Source of the DNA: an uncultured Eubacteriales bacterium
GTDB taxonomy: Bacteria > Bacillota > Clostridia > Peptostreptococcales > Anaerovoracaceae
Direction: 5' to 3'
DNA: 43,858 nt
Assembly: GCA_900542565.1 (NCBI GenBank)
Contig: UQOC01000016.1
Location: forward strand, 1-43,858
A program made the position numbers and the translations under genes. The stretch's first letter is position 1. Each line of letters starts with the position of its first letter. This document shows, piece by piece, positions 24,626 to 33,146 of the stretch. The notes under the pieces were generated by a model. It was given only the letters and a program-made list of their open reading frames with translations, was not told the DNA's origin and made no database searches.

Positions 24626-25514
24626 TGCGCATACGCTTTTTGATTTCCTGAATGACCCTGCTGACCACATCGGCGGGGTCTTTTCTGTATATGAGGCAGC
24701 ACGGTATGGTATGTTCCCAGTCTACCGGCACGAAGGTGATGGCAGGCTCTACATGTTGCCAGCATTCAGGTGCGAGAAAGAACTTCCCGACCTGTCGGCA
24801 GCGGTCAAAAGGTTCCAGGGAATACATCTTGTCTATATCTTCCAGTTTCACATCAGGGCAGTTCATCTCAAGATCCGCCCGTACCCTGTCTATACCTTCA
24901 CTCAGGCCTTTTTTGGCGATCATCAGCGTAAAACCGCGCAGGTCATCCACCGCAAGACGGCGTTTTGAAGCATAAGGGTGAGTCCGCGGCACGGCACAAC
25001 AGAGATTGTATTCGCCGATGGGGATATGATCGAGCCTTCCCAGGTCACGGTCAGGGTCGCATGTACCCACCACAAAATCCAGCTTGTCTCCGAGCATGGT
25101 GTGGGCAGAAAATACTTCCGAATATTCATTGCCAAATGATATGAGGTTAAGGCTGTACCTTGGGAAAGCACTGTTGATCTTGTACCATACATTGAGGAAT
25201 GGCTCACATGGGTTAAGCGGAGAGGTTCCTATGCGGAGGACAGCAGTATCGCTGCTAAGCTGGCGGTGTATATCGTCCAGAGCCTGCTTGGAATATTGTT
25301 TCATCTGTAGAGCATAATCATACACCGATCTTCCTACAGGTGTAAGCACTACGCCCTGATTGCTCCTTTCAAAGAGTTTCAGACCCAGATGACGCTCAAG
25401 TGCGTTTATCTGTTTCATAACTGCCGTAGGAGAAATGAGCATTATCTCTCCGGCCTTGGTAAATGTTCCGTGTTCTGCCACATATATGAAGCAGTCAAGA
25501 AGAGGGTTATACAT
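24612..25514 (-). CDS. LysR-family transcriptional regulator
   Basis: 300 residues, standard LTTR length. The N-terminal winged HTH (residues about 1-60) reads LLDCFIYVAEHGTFTKAGEIMLISPTAVMKQINALERHLG with a recognisable FTKAG..L..S..AV..QI.ALE pattern. A linker helix follows, then a periplasmic-binding-like effector domain (about 90-295). It is divergent from the NEAT-HTH regulator (196-bp spacer) and convergent with the antiporter. LTTRs usually act on the divergent promoter, so the spacer 25515-25709 is the first place to look for its site. No inducer can be proposed. Confidence 0.85.
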   Translation of the reverse strand: MYNPLLDCFIYVAEHGTFTKAGEIMLISPTAVMKQINALERHLGLKLFERSNQGVVLTPVGRSVYDYALQMKQYSKQALDDIHRQLSSDTAVLRIGTSPLNPCEPFLNVWYKINSAFPRYSLNLISFGNEYSEVFSAHTMLGDKLDFVVGTCDPDRDLGRLDHIPIGEYNLCCAVPRTHPYASKRRLAVDDLRGFTLMIAKKGLSEGIDRVRADLEMNCPDVKLEDIDKMYSLEPFDRCRQVGKFFLAPECWQHVEPAITFVPVDWEHTIPCCLIYRKDPADVVSRVIQEIKKRMRITFG

Positions 25515-25636
25515 ATTATTATCCGCCTTTCATATTAGCTCTATAGTTGATATGATACTCTTTTTAGGCAAGAAAATCAACCTAATAGTACATATATTAT
25601 AACTTTTAGTTGAGAAAATTTAATATAGGCGGGAGG

Positions 25637-25690
25637 TTGACAAAAATCCATTAAAATGATAACCTTTAGTTAGTTAATACTAACTAAAGG
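25637..25690 (+). promoter_or_regulatory. regulator promoter overlapped by a 28-bp perfect palindrome
   Basis: TTGACA (25637-25642) and TAACCT (25660-25665) are 17 nt apart. From 25663 to 25690 runs a palindrome with half-sites CCTTTAGTTAGT and ACTAACTAAAGG around TAAT. It covers the -10 and the start site, the position of an autorepressor operator. The TTAG..CTAA outline resembles DtxR/IdeR/MntR-type iron boxes. The same half-sites recur at 26742-26761 before the heme operon. Confidence 0.82.
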
Positions 25691-25709
25691 AGGCCCAAAA
25701 GACACCGAA

Positions 25710-26540
25710 ATGAAAGACAATACTGATATTTTAAAACTGAGGATCATGCTGGCTTTTTTAAATGATTGCGGAGACTGTACCGTAATGGGCCTTTCCAGGA
25801 CTTTGGGCGAAAAACACTACACGGTCAGCAGAGCAATCTCATGTTTGGAAAAGGAAGGATTGATAAGCCGTAAAACCAAGAGGAGACCGTATCTGACCAA
25901 AGCCGGCAGGGATAGGGCTCTTTTTTATTCTGAGAGGGTCGATACCACTCTGGCATTTTTGCTCAGCAGCGGTGTTGAGGTGGAAAGCGCAAAGTCTGAC
26001 GGGCTTCTGTGGGCTCTTTATAATACGGAAGATACAATGAGGACCATCAAGGAGACGGTGAAAAAACGCCGTATCAAGGATATCCTGGGAAGCAGAAAAC
26101 AATTCATGGGAGAAGTGCTTTGCAGGAATATGGATGACGGACAATATAAGCTGCCTTTTGCCATATACAGGGAAGATGTAAAAGACGGGAACAACATATC
26201 CATGGCAAATGAAGGATTTGAACACCCATGTACATTGAGCATAGTAAACGGATCCGGCATACTACAGCTGAGATATACGGATATGAGCGCACGCTCCCAG
26301 GCTACTGGAAAGATCATGACTGGTCATGTCAAGTATGTAAAATATTTTGACAGCGGCAGGTATATAAACGCTGATAAAAATGGGGATATCCTTTCAATAC
26401 CGGCATCCTCCCTTACATTTAAAAATATTGGAAAAGGTCTGAACAGAGTGTTTCATGGCATGGTAAGCCTGAAAATGGAATGCACGGTGGGAGAATTCCA
26501 TATGCCGGAAGCTACAGCAATATTTACTTTGTTTATTTGA
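25710..26540 (+). CDS. winged-helix (DtxR-like) regulator fused to a NEAT-like heme-binding domain
   Basis: 276 residues, no signal peptide or membrane helix. Residues about 5-75 form a winged helix (TVMGLSRTLGEKHYTVSRAISCLEKEGLISR, then a basic wing ending LTKAGRDRAL). Residues 70-110 align by eye with the DtxR dimer/metal region, but every DtxR ligand position (H79, E83, H98, C102, E105, H106) is replaced. Residues about 143-276 resemble a NEAT domain: DGQYKLPFAIY, SMANEGFEHP (164-173, the heme-pocket 3-10 helix SM..x.F), LSIVNGSGILQLRY, and VKYFDSGRY matching LKYFDEGY in the neighbouring surface NEAT protein. The canonical YxxxY on the last hairpin is replaced by a stretch containing FHM. 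SD-to-ATG spacing is long (16 nt). It is probably an autoregulated heme-responsive repressor of the downstream operon. Confidence 0.72.
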   Translation: MKDNTDILKLRIMLAFLNDCGDCTVMGLSRTLGEKHYTVSRAISCLEKEGLISRKTKRRPYLTKAGRDRALFYSERVDTTLAFLLSSGVEVESAKSDGLLWALYNTEDTMRTIKETVKKRRIKDILGSRKQFMGEVLCRNMDDGQYKLPFAIYREDVKDGNNISMANEGFEHPCTLSIVNGSGILQLRYTDMSARSQATGKIMTGHVKYVKYFDSGRYINADKNGDILSIPASSLTFKNIGKGLNRVFHGMVSLKMECTVGEFHMPEATAIFTLFI

Positions 26541-26708
26541 AAAGGTGCACATCTGCACGGAAGCGTCAACGGCACAGATATGGCCTTTTGGCGGAGAAAA
26601 AAGAAAAAAGGGGGGGAAGAACAACGGCCGGCCGTGCAGACATGCATCAAAAGCAAAGGTGCATTATGGATATATGTGTGGTATGATACCATCAGCCGAA
26701 TAAAAACG

Positions 26709-26733
26709 ATACCTGAACGATAGGTATTTTTTT
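26709..26733 (+). terminator. weak terminator after the regulator gene
   Basis: ATACCT and AGGTAT form a 6-bp stem around a 7-nt loop, followed by seven T. The short stem suggests partial read-through into the heme operon. Confidence 0.5.
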
Positions 26734-26741
26734 CGGCAATA

Positions 26742-26761
26742 TAGTTAGTGATAACTAACTA
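26742..26761. promoter_or_regulatory. second regulator box, upstream of the heme-uptake operon
   Basis: TAGTTAGT-GATA-ACTAACTA: the same 8-bp half-sites with the same 4-bp spacing as the 28-bp palindrome over the regulator promoter. It lies 30 bp before the ATG of the NEAT surface protein, between the regulator terminator and the AAGGAGG site. I could not assign -35/-10 elements with confidence. Confidence 0.78.
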
Positions 26762-26791
26762 AACTTTTTTTTTAAGGAGGACGAAAAATCG

Positions 26792-29700
26792 ATGAGATCA
26801 ACCAGACTTGATTTACCCATGCGATGTATTTCAATCTTATTGATCGCCATTATGCTGATGAGCCTTTGGCCGGCAAGTGCTTTTGCGGCTGAGACGGTAC
26901 CGGAAGGCAGTGTAAAGGCGGTGAAGCTGGATGTTCCTGTTGAGGATGGCGTATATTATGCCGATGTGAACCTGATCCACTACAGTCAGAACCAGGCATC
27001 CATGGGCAATGTGGCTTTGAGGGGAAGCTCAAGCTATCTGCAAAAACAGCCTGCCGATACGGAGTACAGCTCCATCGTCATAGTAAAGGACAACAAGGCG
27101 ACGGCGCTGGTGGAATTCATGCCTATGGGATATATTGGCATGTACGGGATGCTCTCAGAGCTTGAATCCGTAGAGGCGGAGTATTACAGCAAGTTTTCCG
27201 CACCTCTTGAGGACTATACCGGATATTATCCTGCCCAGGTGCTCACATATCATAAGACTGCAGATGGACAGATAGTTTACGACAACTTTAATGATCCTGA
27301 TTCAGAGTCGGCATTTAACGGAAGCCAGACCAGACCAGCCGGATACGGACAGGAGGCAAGACCCATAAATCTGATCGACCAGCCTTATGCAAGGCTTATG
27401 GCCCTTGATGTTACACCGGAGACCAGAGAAAATGTAACGGTTCCTCAGTCAGCCGAAGAGTACACATGGGAACATGCAGCCATAGTCCATGTATTCGTGC
27501 CTGTGATGTTCAGCATTTCTCCTTCGTCAGGAGATCAGTATGCAAGGATGCAGGTGGACTGGACCAGCCTTGAAAAGATAGAGGACCCGGACAGCGTTTT
27601 AAACTACAGGCTGTGGGAAGCATCCCAGATAGAAAAAGGCGATTATACTGACGAATCATATCAGGCCCTGCAGACTGCCATAGAAGAGGTTACGGCGGAG
27701 ATGGAAAATGTATGGCCGTCACAACACCTGGATATGGGAGAAGGCGGATTTCAGGCTCAGCCGGTGCTGAATATGGAGCAGCTTACAGATGAGGAAGAAG
27801 CCGCTCTCATCAAAAAGCTGGACGATGCTGAGGCCGGACTGACCTCGCCGGTTAGCAAGGATGACCTCAGCGACCTCATTGAAGAGGCGGAGGCCCTGAG
27901 AGATACGGATTACACTGAATCCACCTACAGCGAACTGCTGGCAGCCATCAGGGCAGCTCAAATGACAGCAGACGATCAGGAAGCCACTCAGGAAGAGATC
28001 GAAAAGGCTTTCGGCGATCTGCAGAAGGCAAAGGAGTCCCTGGAAGAATGTGACGATGCCACGAAATGGAGCAACCTGTGGAACAAAGCCGACGAGATGG
28101 ACGAAAGCGACTATACGGAAGACTCCTGGGCCACATTCCTTTCCACCTGGAACCGGCTCAAATCCTACGAGACCAGCAGCAAGCTGCCTATGGTGAACAT
28201 ACTGGGGATTTCATACTACATCAATCAGCTGCAGACCGCTCTGGATGCCCTTGAGGAGAAGCCGGTGCTCGATGCGGATCCGGCCAGCCTGGAAGACGGC
28301 AAGTACACTTTGAAGGCATATATGTACAAGACTTCCGATCCGACCGTCTATTCAATGGCCAACAATGCCATAAACCACAATGTCTGGCTGGAAGTAAAGG
28401 ACGGAGAGTATTACCTGACTGTGCAGTTCATAGGCATGTCCATGTATAACCAGTTCGGCTATCTTATGGACCTGAAATATTTCGATGAAGGATATACCAT
28501 CGGAAACGGCGGGACGCCGGAAGGGACACTGCTGGACGCTGAAGTCCTGTCCACCCAGAAGGATTCTGACGGCAACGATGTTATCGACGGATATAACGAC
28601 GAAGATAATCTTTATCCTGCCATGGTAAGGTTCAAGCTGGTAGAGAAAGCAGACGGACAGTATGTGCCGCTCCAGGTCTTCGTGCCGATCATGGAAAGCA
28701 TCTCCGAAGGCCTGGGGACCCAGACGGTCTACATGGAACTTGACTGGTCAAAACTCAGGAACGACGACGGCAGCGTACTGCCTCAGGATCCGCCCGTACT
28801 GTCTCCGGCATTGGATGTTACCGATGAGGACACGGGAATAAAAGTACATGCAGAAAAGGGAGTATTTGAGTCAGGCACAGAGTTTGTAGCAGAAAACCTC
28901 ACATCAGGTGCAACCTATGACCAGACCAAGGCAACCCTGAAGGAAAAGAATGTGGGAGAGAAGTTCATACTCTACGATGTATATTTTAAGGATGCAGACG
29001 GAGAAAACGCAACGCCTAACGGAAAGGTGACATACGGCATACCCGTACCGGAAGATTACGATGCGGACAGTCTCGCCCTCATACGCATAAACGATGAGGA
29101 AGACAACATCGGTCCGATGACCTATATAACCGGATGGACCATAGAAGAAGGATATCTTACCTTCACCTACAATGCGAGGACTGACAAGCCTGTCCACTTT
29201 ACTCTCGTCGAAAAGGGGTCGGTGCTTGAGCCGGAACCAGAACCGGAACCTGAACCCGAACCAGAGCCGGAACCTGAACCTGGCGATAACACAGACAGGT
29301 TCAGCCTGGAAGACGGCATTTATTCTGTGTACGGCGAGATGATCAAGGCAAACCGGCAGGACTATTCCATGAGCAATGACGCTATAAACCACAACATCAA
29401 GCTCACCGTAAAAGACGGGGAATATTACCTGACCATGGATTTTAAGGGCATATCCTATCTCAACAGGTTCGGATACCTGGCCAATCTGTATTACTATCAG
29501 GACGGATATACTTACGGCCGGTATGGTGTCATCGAAGGACAGAAAGAAGCGGCAGAAGTCCTTTCAACCCAGAAGAACGCCGACGGTACGGATGTCATAG
29601 ATGAGTTTAATCAAAAGGGCGGTTCATCGGAAGGCATCCTCTATCCGGACCTGGTGACTTTCCCGCTGGTGAGCAGCGCTCTGGCCGATGAAGAAGGTTA

Positions 29701-30379
29701 TGTGCCTCTCCATGTGTTCGTACCTGTGATGGAGGATATTTCAGCGGGGACCGGTTCCCAGGATGTGCTCCTAAAACTGGACTGGTCAACTATAGAGGCG
29801 GCTTCTGAGGACGATCCCGCATTTGAGCCTGACGAACCCGTAGTCCAGTCACCGGCAGTGGATCATACCGATGAAAAGACCGGAGTTGTAATAACCGCTG
29901 AAAAGGGTGTATTTGAAGAAGGAGTACAGATAGTCGTTGAAGCGGTAACTGCGGGCAAAGATTATGAAAAAGTAGTCCGTGCCCTCAGCGACATCGGAGC
30001 AAAATTCAAGCTATATGATATAAGCTTTGCAGACAGTGCAGGAACTGCCGCAGTACCTAACGGGGTTATAAGTATAAGCTTCCCTGTGGCTGAAGGATAT
30101 GACGATTCACAACTGGCTGTCTACAGGATAAATGATGATGGTACGAAGGTGCTCGTGAAAGGGGAACTCACTGACGGAAAATATACTGTTGCCACAAGGA
30201 CAGGAGGCCTTTATGCCCTCGTCGAAACAGGAAGTACCATAACGGATGAAGAAAATGCGCAGCAGATACCAAAGACAGGGGAAAGAGACGATATGGCTCT
30301 GTGGCTGCTGATGTGCACCATAGCCGCAGCCGGGACATTAGGTGCCGCATACAGAAGATCATCCGGAAAAGGAGAATGA
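26792..30379 (+). CDS. sortase-anchored three-NEAT/FIVAR heme-acquisition surface protein
   Basis: 1195 residues. Signal peptide 1-33 (LLIAIMLMSLWPASAFAA). NEAT-like domain 1 about 51-258, divergent at its heme-pocket motif (SMGNVAL). Three helical FIVAR-like repeats about 262-490, with DY(T)(E/D)(E/D)S(T/Y)/LQTAI patterns. NEAT 2 about 501-655 (SMANNAINHN, LKYFDEGY). A beta-sandwich module about 674-808, Pro-Glu repeats 813-830, and NEAT 3 about 841-1000 (SMSNDAINHN). The beta module is repeated about 1022-1145. A C-terminal IPKTG sortase signal, hydrophobic helix and Arg/Lys tail complete it. It would capture heme or hemoprotein at the wall and pass it to the Shp-like protein encoded 7 bp downstream. 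AAGGAGG precedes the ATG, with a regulator box upstream. NEAT 2-beta and NEAT 3-beta look like an internal duplication. No sortase gene lies in the window. Confidence 0.85.
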   Translation: MRSTRLDLPMRCISILLIAIMLMSLWPASAFAAETVPEGSVKAVKLDVPVEDGVYYADVNLIHYSQNQASMGNVALRGSSSYLQKQPADTEYSSIVIVKDNKATALVEFMPMGYIGMYGMLSELESVEAEYYSKFSAPLEDYTGYYPAQVLTYHKTADGQIVYDNFNDPDSESAFNGSQTRPAGYGQEARPINLIDQPYARLMALDVTPETRENVTVPQSAEEYTWEHAAIVHVFVPVMFSISPSSGDQYARMQVDWTSLEKIEDPDSVLNYRLWEASQIEKGDYTDESYQALQTAIEEVTAEMENVWPSQHLDMGEGGFQAQPVLNMEQLTDEEEAALIKKLDDAEAGLTSPVSKDDLSDLIEEAEALRDTDYTESTYSELLAAIRAAQMTADDQEATQEEIEKAFGDLQKAKESLEECDDATKWSNLWNKADEMDESDYTEDSWATFLSTWNRLKSYETSSKLPMVNILGISYYINQLQTALDALEEKPVLDADPASLEDGKYTLKAYMYKTSDPTVYSMANNAINHNVWLEVKDGEYYLTVQFIGMSMYNQFGYLMDLKYFDEGYTIGNGGTPEGTLLDAEVLSTQKDSDGNDVIDGYNDEDNLYPAMVRFKLVEKADGQYVPLQVFVPIMESISEGLGTQTVYMELDWSKLRNDDGSVLPQDPPVLSPALDVTDEDTGIKVHAEKGVFESGTEFVAENLTSGATYDQTKATLKEKNVGEKFILYDVYFKDADGENATPNGKVTYGIPVPEDYDADSLALIRINDEEDNIGPMTYITGWTIEEGYLTFTYNARTDKPVHFTLVEKGSVLEPEPEPEPEPEPEPEPEPGDNTDRFSLEDGIYSVYGEMIKANRQDYSMSNDAINHNIKLTVKDGEYYLTMDFKGISYLNRFGYLANLYYYQDGYTYGRYGVIEGQKEAAEVLSTQKNADGTDVIDEFNQKGGSSEGILYPDLVTFPLVSSALADEEGYVPLHVFVPVMEDISAGTGSQDVLLKLDWSTIEAASEDDPAFEPDEPVVQSPAVDHTDEKTGVVITAEKGVFEEGVQIVVEAVTAGKDYEKVVRALSDIGAKFKLYDISFADSAGTAAVPNGVISISFPVAEGYDDSQLAVYRINDDGTKVLVKGELTDGKYTVATRTGGLYALVETGSTITDEENAQQIPKTGERDDMALWLLMCTIAAAGTLGAAYRRSSGKGE

Positions 30380-30385
30380 TAGCTT

Positions 30386-31243
30386 ATGAAAAGTACTGCG
30401 CTTAATTTTTTGAAAACGCTGTGCTGTATAGGAGCGATACTCGCCATATTGGCGGGCGTCGCTCCTATGACTGCAATGGCAGCCAGCCATGGCATCTATC
30501 TTGCCACGGCCACGCCCCACTATCGGCATCCTCAGACCGGCATCATAGAAGATTCAGGCGGGGAAAGTTCTGCCGTGCTGGGACAGTCTATGACAGATTC
30601 GGCCACATATACAAAGGCCCTGGTAGAAGTTGATTCATCAGGAAACACATATGCTACCGTGAGGCTAAAACTTATGGACAACATACAGGACCCCAAATTT
30701 CAGGTAGACGCTGCCGGGAACGGTTCTTTTACACCCGTATCTTCTACGGTCATGTATGAAGATTTCACCGAAAACACCACAGATTTCCGCATGAAAGTAC
30801 CAAGTGAGAATGCTGTGATAAGATGCAATATGTATGTGGTGCCAATGGGCAGGGAAGTCATATTTTACATAACGCTTTCTGGTCTCCAGCAGGGATCTGG
30901 TGATTTTGTGACAACCATAAAGGTGGACCAGGCTCAGTCATCTGTGACCAACGGAGCTGGATCCCAGACTCCAACTCAGACAGAAAGCCAAAACACTGCC
31001 CAGACATCAGATGGGTCGGACAGCTCCGGCCAGGGGCAGGAACCCACAGCCCAGACTGGTGAAACCCATGAGGAACACATGGGGATACAGGAATTTGACC
31101 AAACCGGAGAAGAGGCAGATGATAGCTCCGGCATATCTGCCGTCTGGTGGATTGCAGGAGCTGTGGTCATCATTGTTGCAGCCGGAGGCTCCATATGGTT
31201 TTTCAGGATAAGAAATAAAAAAGATAAGGATGACTTGTTATGA
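30386..31243 (+). CDS. shp: Shp-like membrane-anchored heme-binding protein
   Basis: 285 residues: signal peptide 1-33, heme-binding domain about 35-180, Ser/Thr/Gln-rich stalk about 185-248, one C-terminal transmembrane helix (about 252-273) and a Lys-rich cytoplasmic tail. It matches the streptococcal Shp domain: YRHPQTGIIEDSGGE, LGQSM (Met69) and PMGREVIFY (Met154) correspond to regions holding the two Met ligands known for Shp. It likely relays heme from the wall-anchored NEAT protein to the lipoprotein encoded next. Its stop overlaps the next start (ATGA), indicating coupled translation. Confidence 0.85.
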   Translation: MKSTALNFLKTLCCIGAILAILAGVAPMTAMAASHGIYLATATPHYRHPQTGIIEDSGGESSAVLGQSMTDSATYTKALVEVDSSGNTYATVRLKLMDNIQDPKFQVDAAGNGSFTPVSSTVMYEDFTENTTDFRMKVPSENAVIRCNMYVVPMGREVIFYITLSGLQQGSGDFVTTIKVDQAQSSVTNGAGSQTPTQTESQNTAQTSDGSDSSGQGQEPTAQTGETHEEHMGIQEFDQTGEEADDSSGISAVWWIAGAVVIIVAAGGSIWFFRIRNKKDKDDLL

Positions 31244-32142
31244 TCAGAAAAAAGATAATGACTCTCCTTGCCTGCACCTTGATGGTGGCCTCATGCGCCG
31301 GATGTGTCGACCAGAGCAGCGGAGAAAACGGTGATGACGGCGGCAGCGCCAATTCAGACGGCAGCCTCAGACTCATAGCCACATCTCCGGCAGCCGCCGA
31401 TATATGCGACAGACTTGAACTGGAACTGGTGGGCGTATGCGATACCACTGTAAGCACCATACCGGAAAGATACAGCAATGTGGAAAAGGTAGGGATGCCC
31501 ATGTCGCCCGACCTTGAAATACTCAAATCGCTGACCCCCGATTATGTGTTGTCACCTAATTCCCTCCAAAATGATCTTCAGCCCAAATATGCTTCGGCTG
31601 GGCTGAGCTCCATTTTTCTCAATCTCAAGAGCGTAGAGGGGATGTATGCGTCCATTGAAGATCTTGGAGAAAAATTCGGGCGTCAGGAACAGGCGGCAGA
31701 TCTCATAGAAGAATATGAAAAGTTCATGGAAGAATACAGGAGTGCCAGTGAAGGCAGAGAAAGTCCCAGAGTGCTGGTGCTCATGGGCCTGCCCGGTTCA
31801 TACATAGTGGCAACGGAAAGCAGTTATGTTGGAAGCCTCGTAAAGCTGGCGGGCGGAATGAATATATACGGTGATGGAGACGGGCAGGAATTTCTCGTGG
31901 CCAATACAGAGGACATGAAGGAGAAAGATCCGGACATAATACTCCGGGCCGCACATGCGCTGCCTGACGATGTGGTAGAGATGTTCAACGAGGAATTTGC
32001 CACCAATGATATATGGAGACATTTTGCCGCTGTACAGGAAGGGCGGGTATTTGATCTTTCCTATGATAAATTCGGAATGAGCGCAAAATTCAATTATCCG
32101 GAAGCGTTGGAGGAACTAAGGCCTATGCTTTACGGAGAATGA
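31240..32142 (+). CDS. isdE: heme ABC-transporter lipoprotein (HtsA/IsdE-like)
   Basis: 300 residues. Lipoprotein signal with lipobox ending SCAGC (Cys22), acidic linker, then a class III periplasmic-binding fold (LRLIATSPAAADICDRLE start). Candidate axial heme ligands match those known in HtsA/IsdE: a Met in VGMPMSPD (86 or 88) and His239 in RAAHALPDD. ATNDIWRHFAAVQEGRVFDL is the usual C-terminal signature of this family. It receives heme from the Shp-like protein and docks on the permease. It overlaps shp by 4 bp and is followed after 16 bp by the permease. Confidence 0.88.
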   Translation: MIRKKIMTLLACTLMVASCAGCVDQSSGENGDDGGSANSDGSLRLIATSPAAADICDRLELELVGVCDTTVSTIPERYSNVEKVGMPMSPDLEILKSLTPDYVLSPNSLQNDLQPKYASAGLSSIFLNLKSVEGMYASIEDLGEKFGRQEQAADLIEEYEKFMEEYRSASEGRESPRVLVLMGLPGSYIVATESSYVGSLVKLAGGMNIYGDGDGQEFLVANTEDMKEKDPDIILRAAHALPDDVVEMFNEEFATNDIWRHFAAVQEGRVFDLSYDKFGMSAKFNYPEALEELRPMLYGE

Positions 32143-32158
32143 CGGAGGAAATGCAATT

Positions 32159-33146
32159 TTGATCAGCAAAAGAAAAAAGATCATTTCATTTACCGTGACA
32201 GCGGCAGCTTTGGCAGTGCTGTTCCTGCTGTCGGTAAATACAGGAAGCATAGATCTTTCGCCCATGAGGCTAATCAGGGGACTCTTCATATCATACGACC
32301 CGGATGTGGCGACCGTGTATGACCTGAGATTCCCGAGGATATTCATATCTATGGCAGGGGGATCGGCCACAGCTGTATCCGGCGTACTCCTGCAGGCGGT
32401 ACTCAAAAATCCTCTGGCAGATCCTGGGATAATAGGGATTAGTTCCGGAGCGAGCCTTACAGCTGTACTGGTAACGGCTTTTGTGCCGTCGCTGTATTTT
32501 TTTACACCGCTGATCGCTTTTGGAGGAGGACTTGCCGCCTTTGGGCTTGTATACAGTCTTTCATGGAAAGGAGGACTGTCGCCCCTGAGGATCATCCTCG
32601 TAGGCGTGGCAGTAAATTCAATGTTTACGGGGATGATGAGCGCCTTTAACTCTGGTACAGGCAGTAACTATTCAGGCGTCGCCAGCATTGTAAATGCCAA
32701 TATAACCATGAAGACATGGGATGACTTTGAGACTTTGCTGGCGTATTCCCTGATTGGGCTTGCTGCCTCGCTCGTCCTGGCGGGGAAGTGTGATCTGCTT
32801 GCCCTTGAGGATAAGACTGCAAGATCCATCGGGGTCAATGTCAGCGGCAGGGCCAGCCGTATCGCTGACGGCTGTCCTGCTTGCAGGGATTTCCACAGCC
32901 ATCATAGGGCCAATAAGTTTTCTGGGGCTGATAGTGCCCCATATTGCCAGGCTGCTGGTCGGGAGTGGGCACAAAACGCTGATACCTTATAGTATCTTGT
33001 TGGGAGCGTTTGTACTACTCCTGGCCGACACGGCCGGGCGCACTGTTGCAGCGCCTTATGAGATAAGCGCATCTGTGATCATGGCTGTAGCCGGAGGCCC
33101 GTTTTTTATATTTCTTCTAAGGAGGTCAAAGCAGAATTATGGGTGA
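32159..33146 (+). pseudogene. FecCD-family heme permease, disrupted by a frameshift
   Basis: The FecCD membrane protein is split over two frames. The first (from a TTG at 32159, with GGAGG upstream) runs through PRIFISMAGGSATAVSGVLLQ, NPLADPGIIGISSGA and LALEDKTARSIGVNV. The family sequence then continues in the +1 frame (VSLTAVLLAGIS, GPISFLGLIVPHIARLL, DTAGRTVAAPYEISASV) to 33146. The switch must fall near 32838-32865 and needs one extra or two missing bases. Pieced together, about 328 residues give a normal ~9-10-helix permease. Everything else is intact, so sequencing error, recent mutation or (less likely) recoding are all possible. It overlaps the ATPase gene by 8 bp. Confidence 0.85.

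Noticed and set aside
29222..29285. Repetitive gaacc/ccgga tract as a DNA repeat or CRISPR-like array
   Set aside because: It is the coding sequence of the Pro-Glu spacer in the wall-anchored protein. No CRISPR repeat-spacer pattern exists anywhere in the window.
32800..32900. Programmed ribosomal frameshift in the heme permease
   Set aside because: No convincing slippery sequence or stimulatory structure was seen near the switch. FecCD permeases are not known to be recoded.
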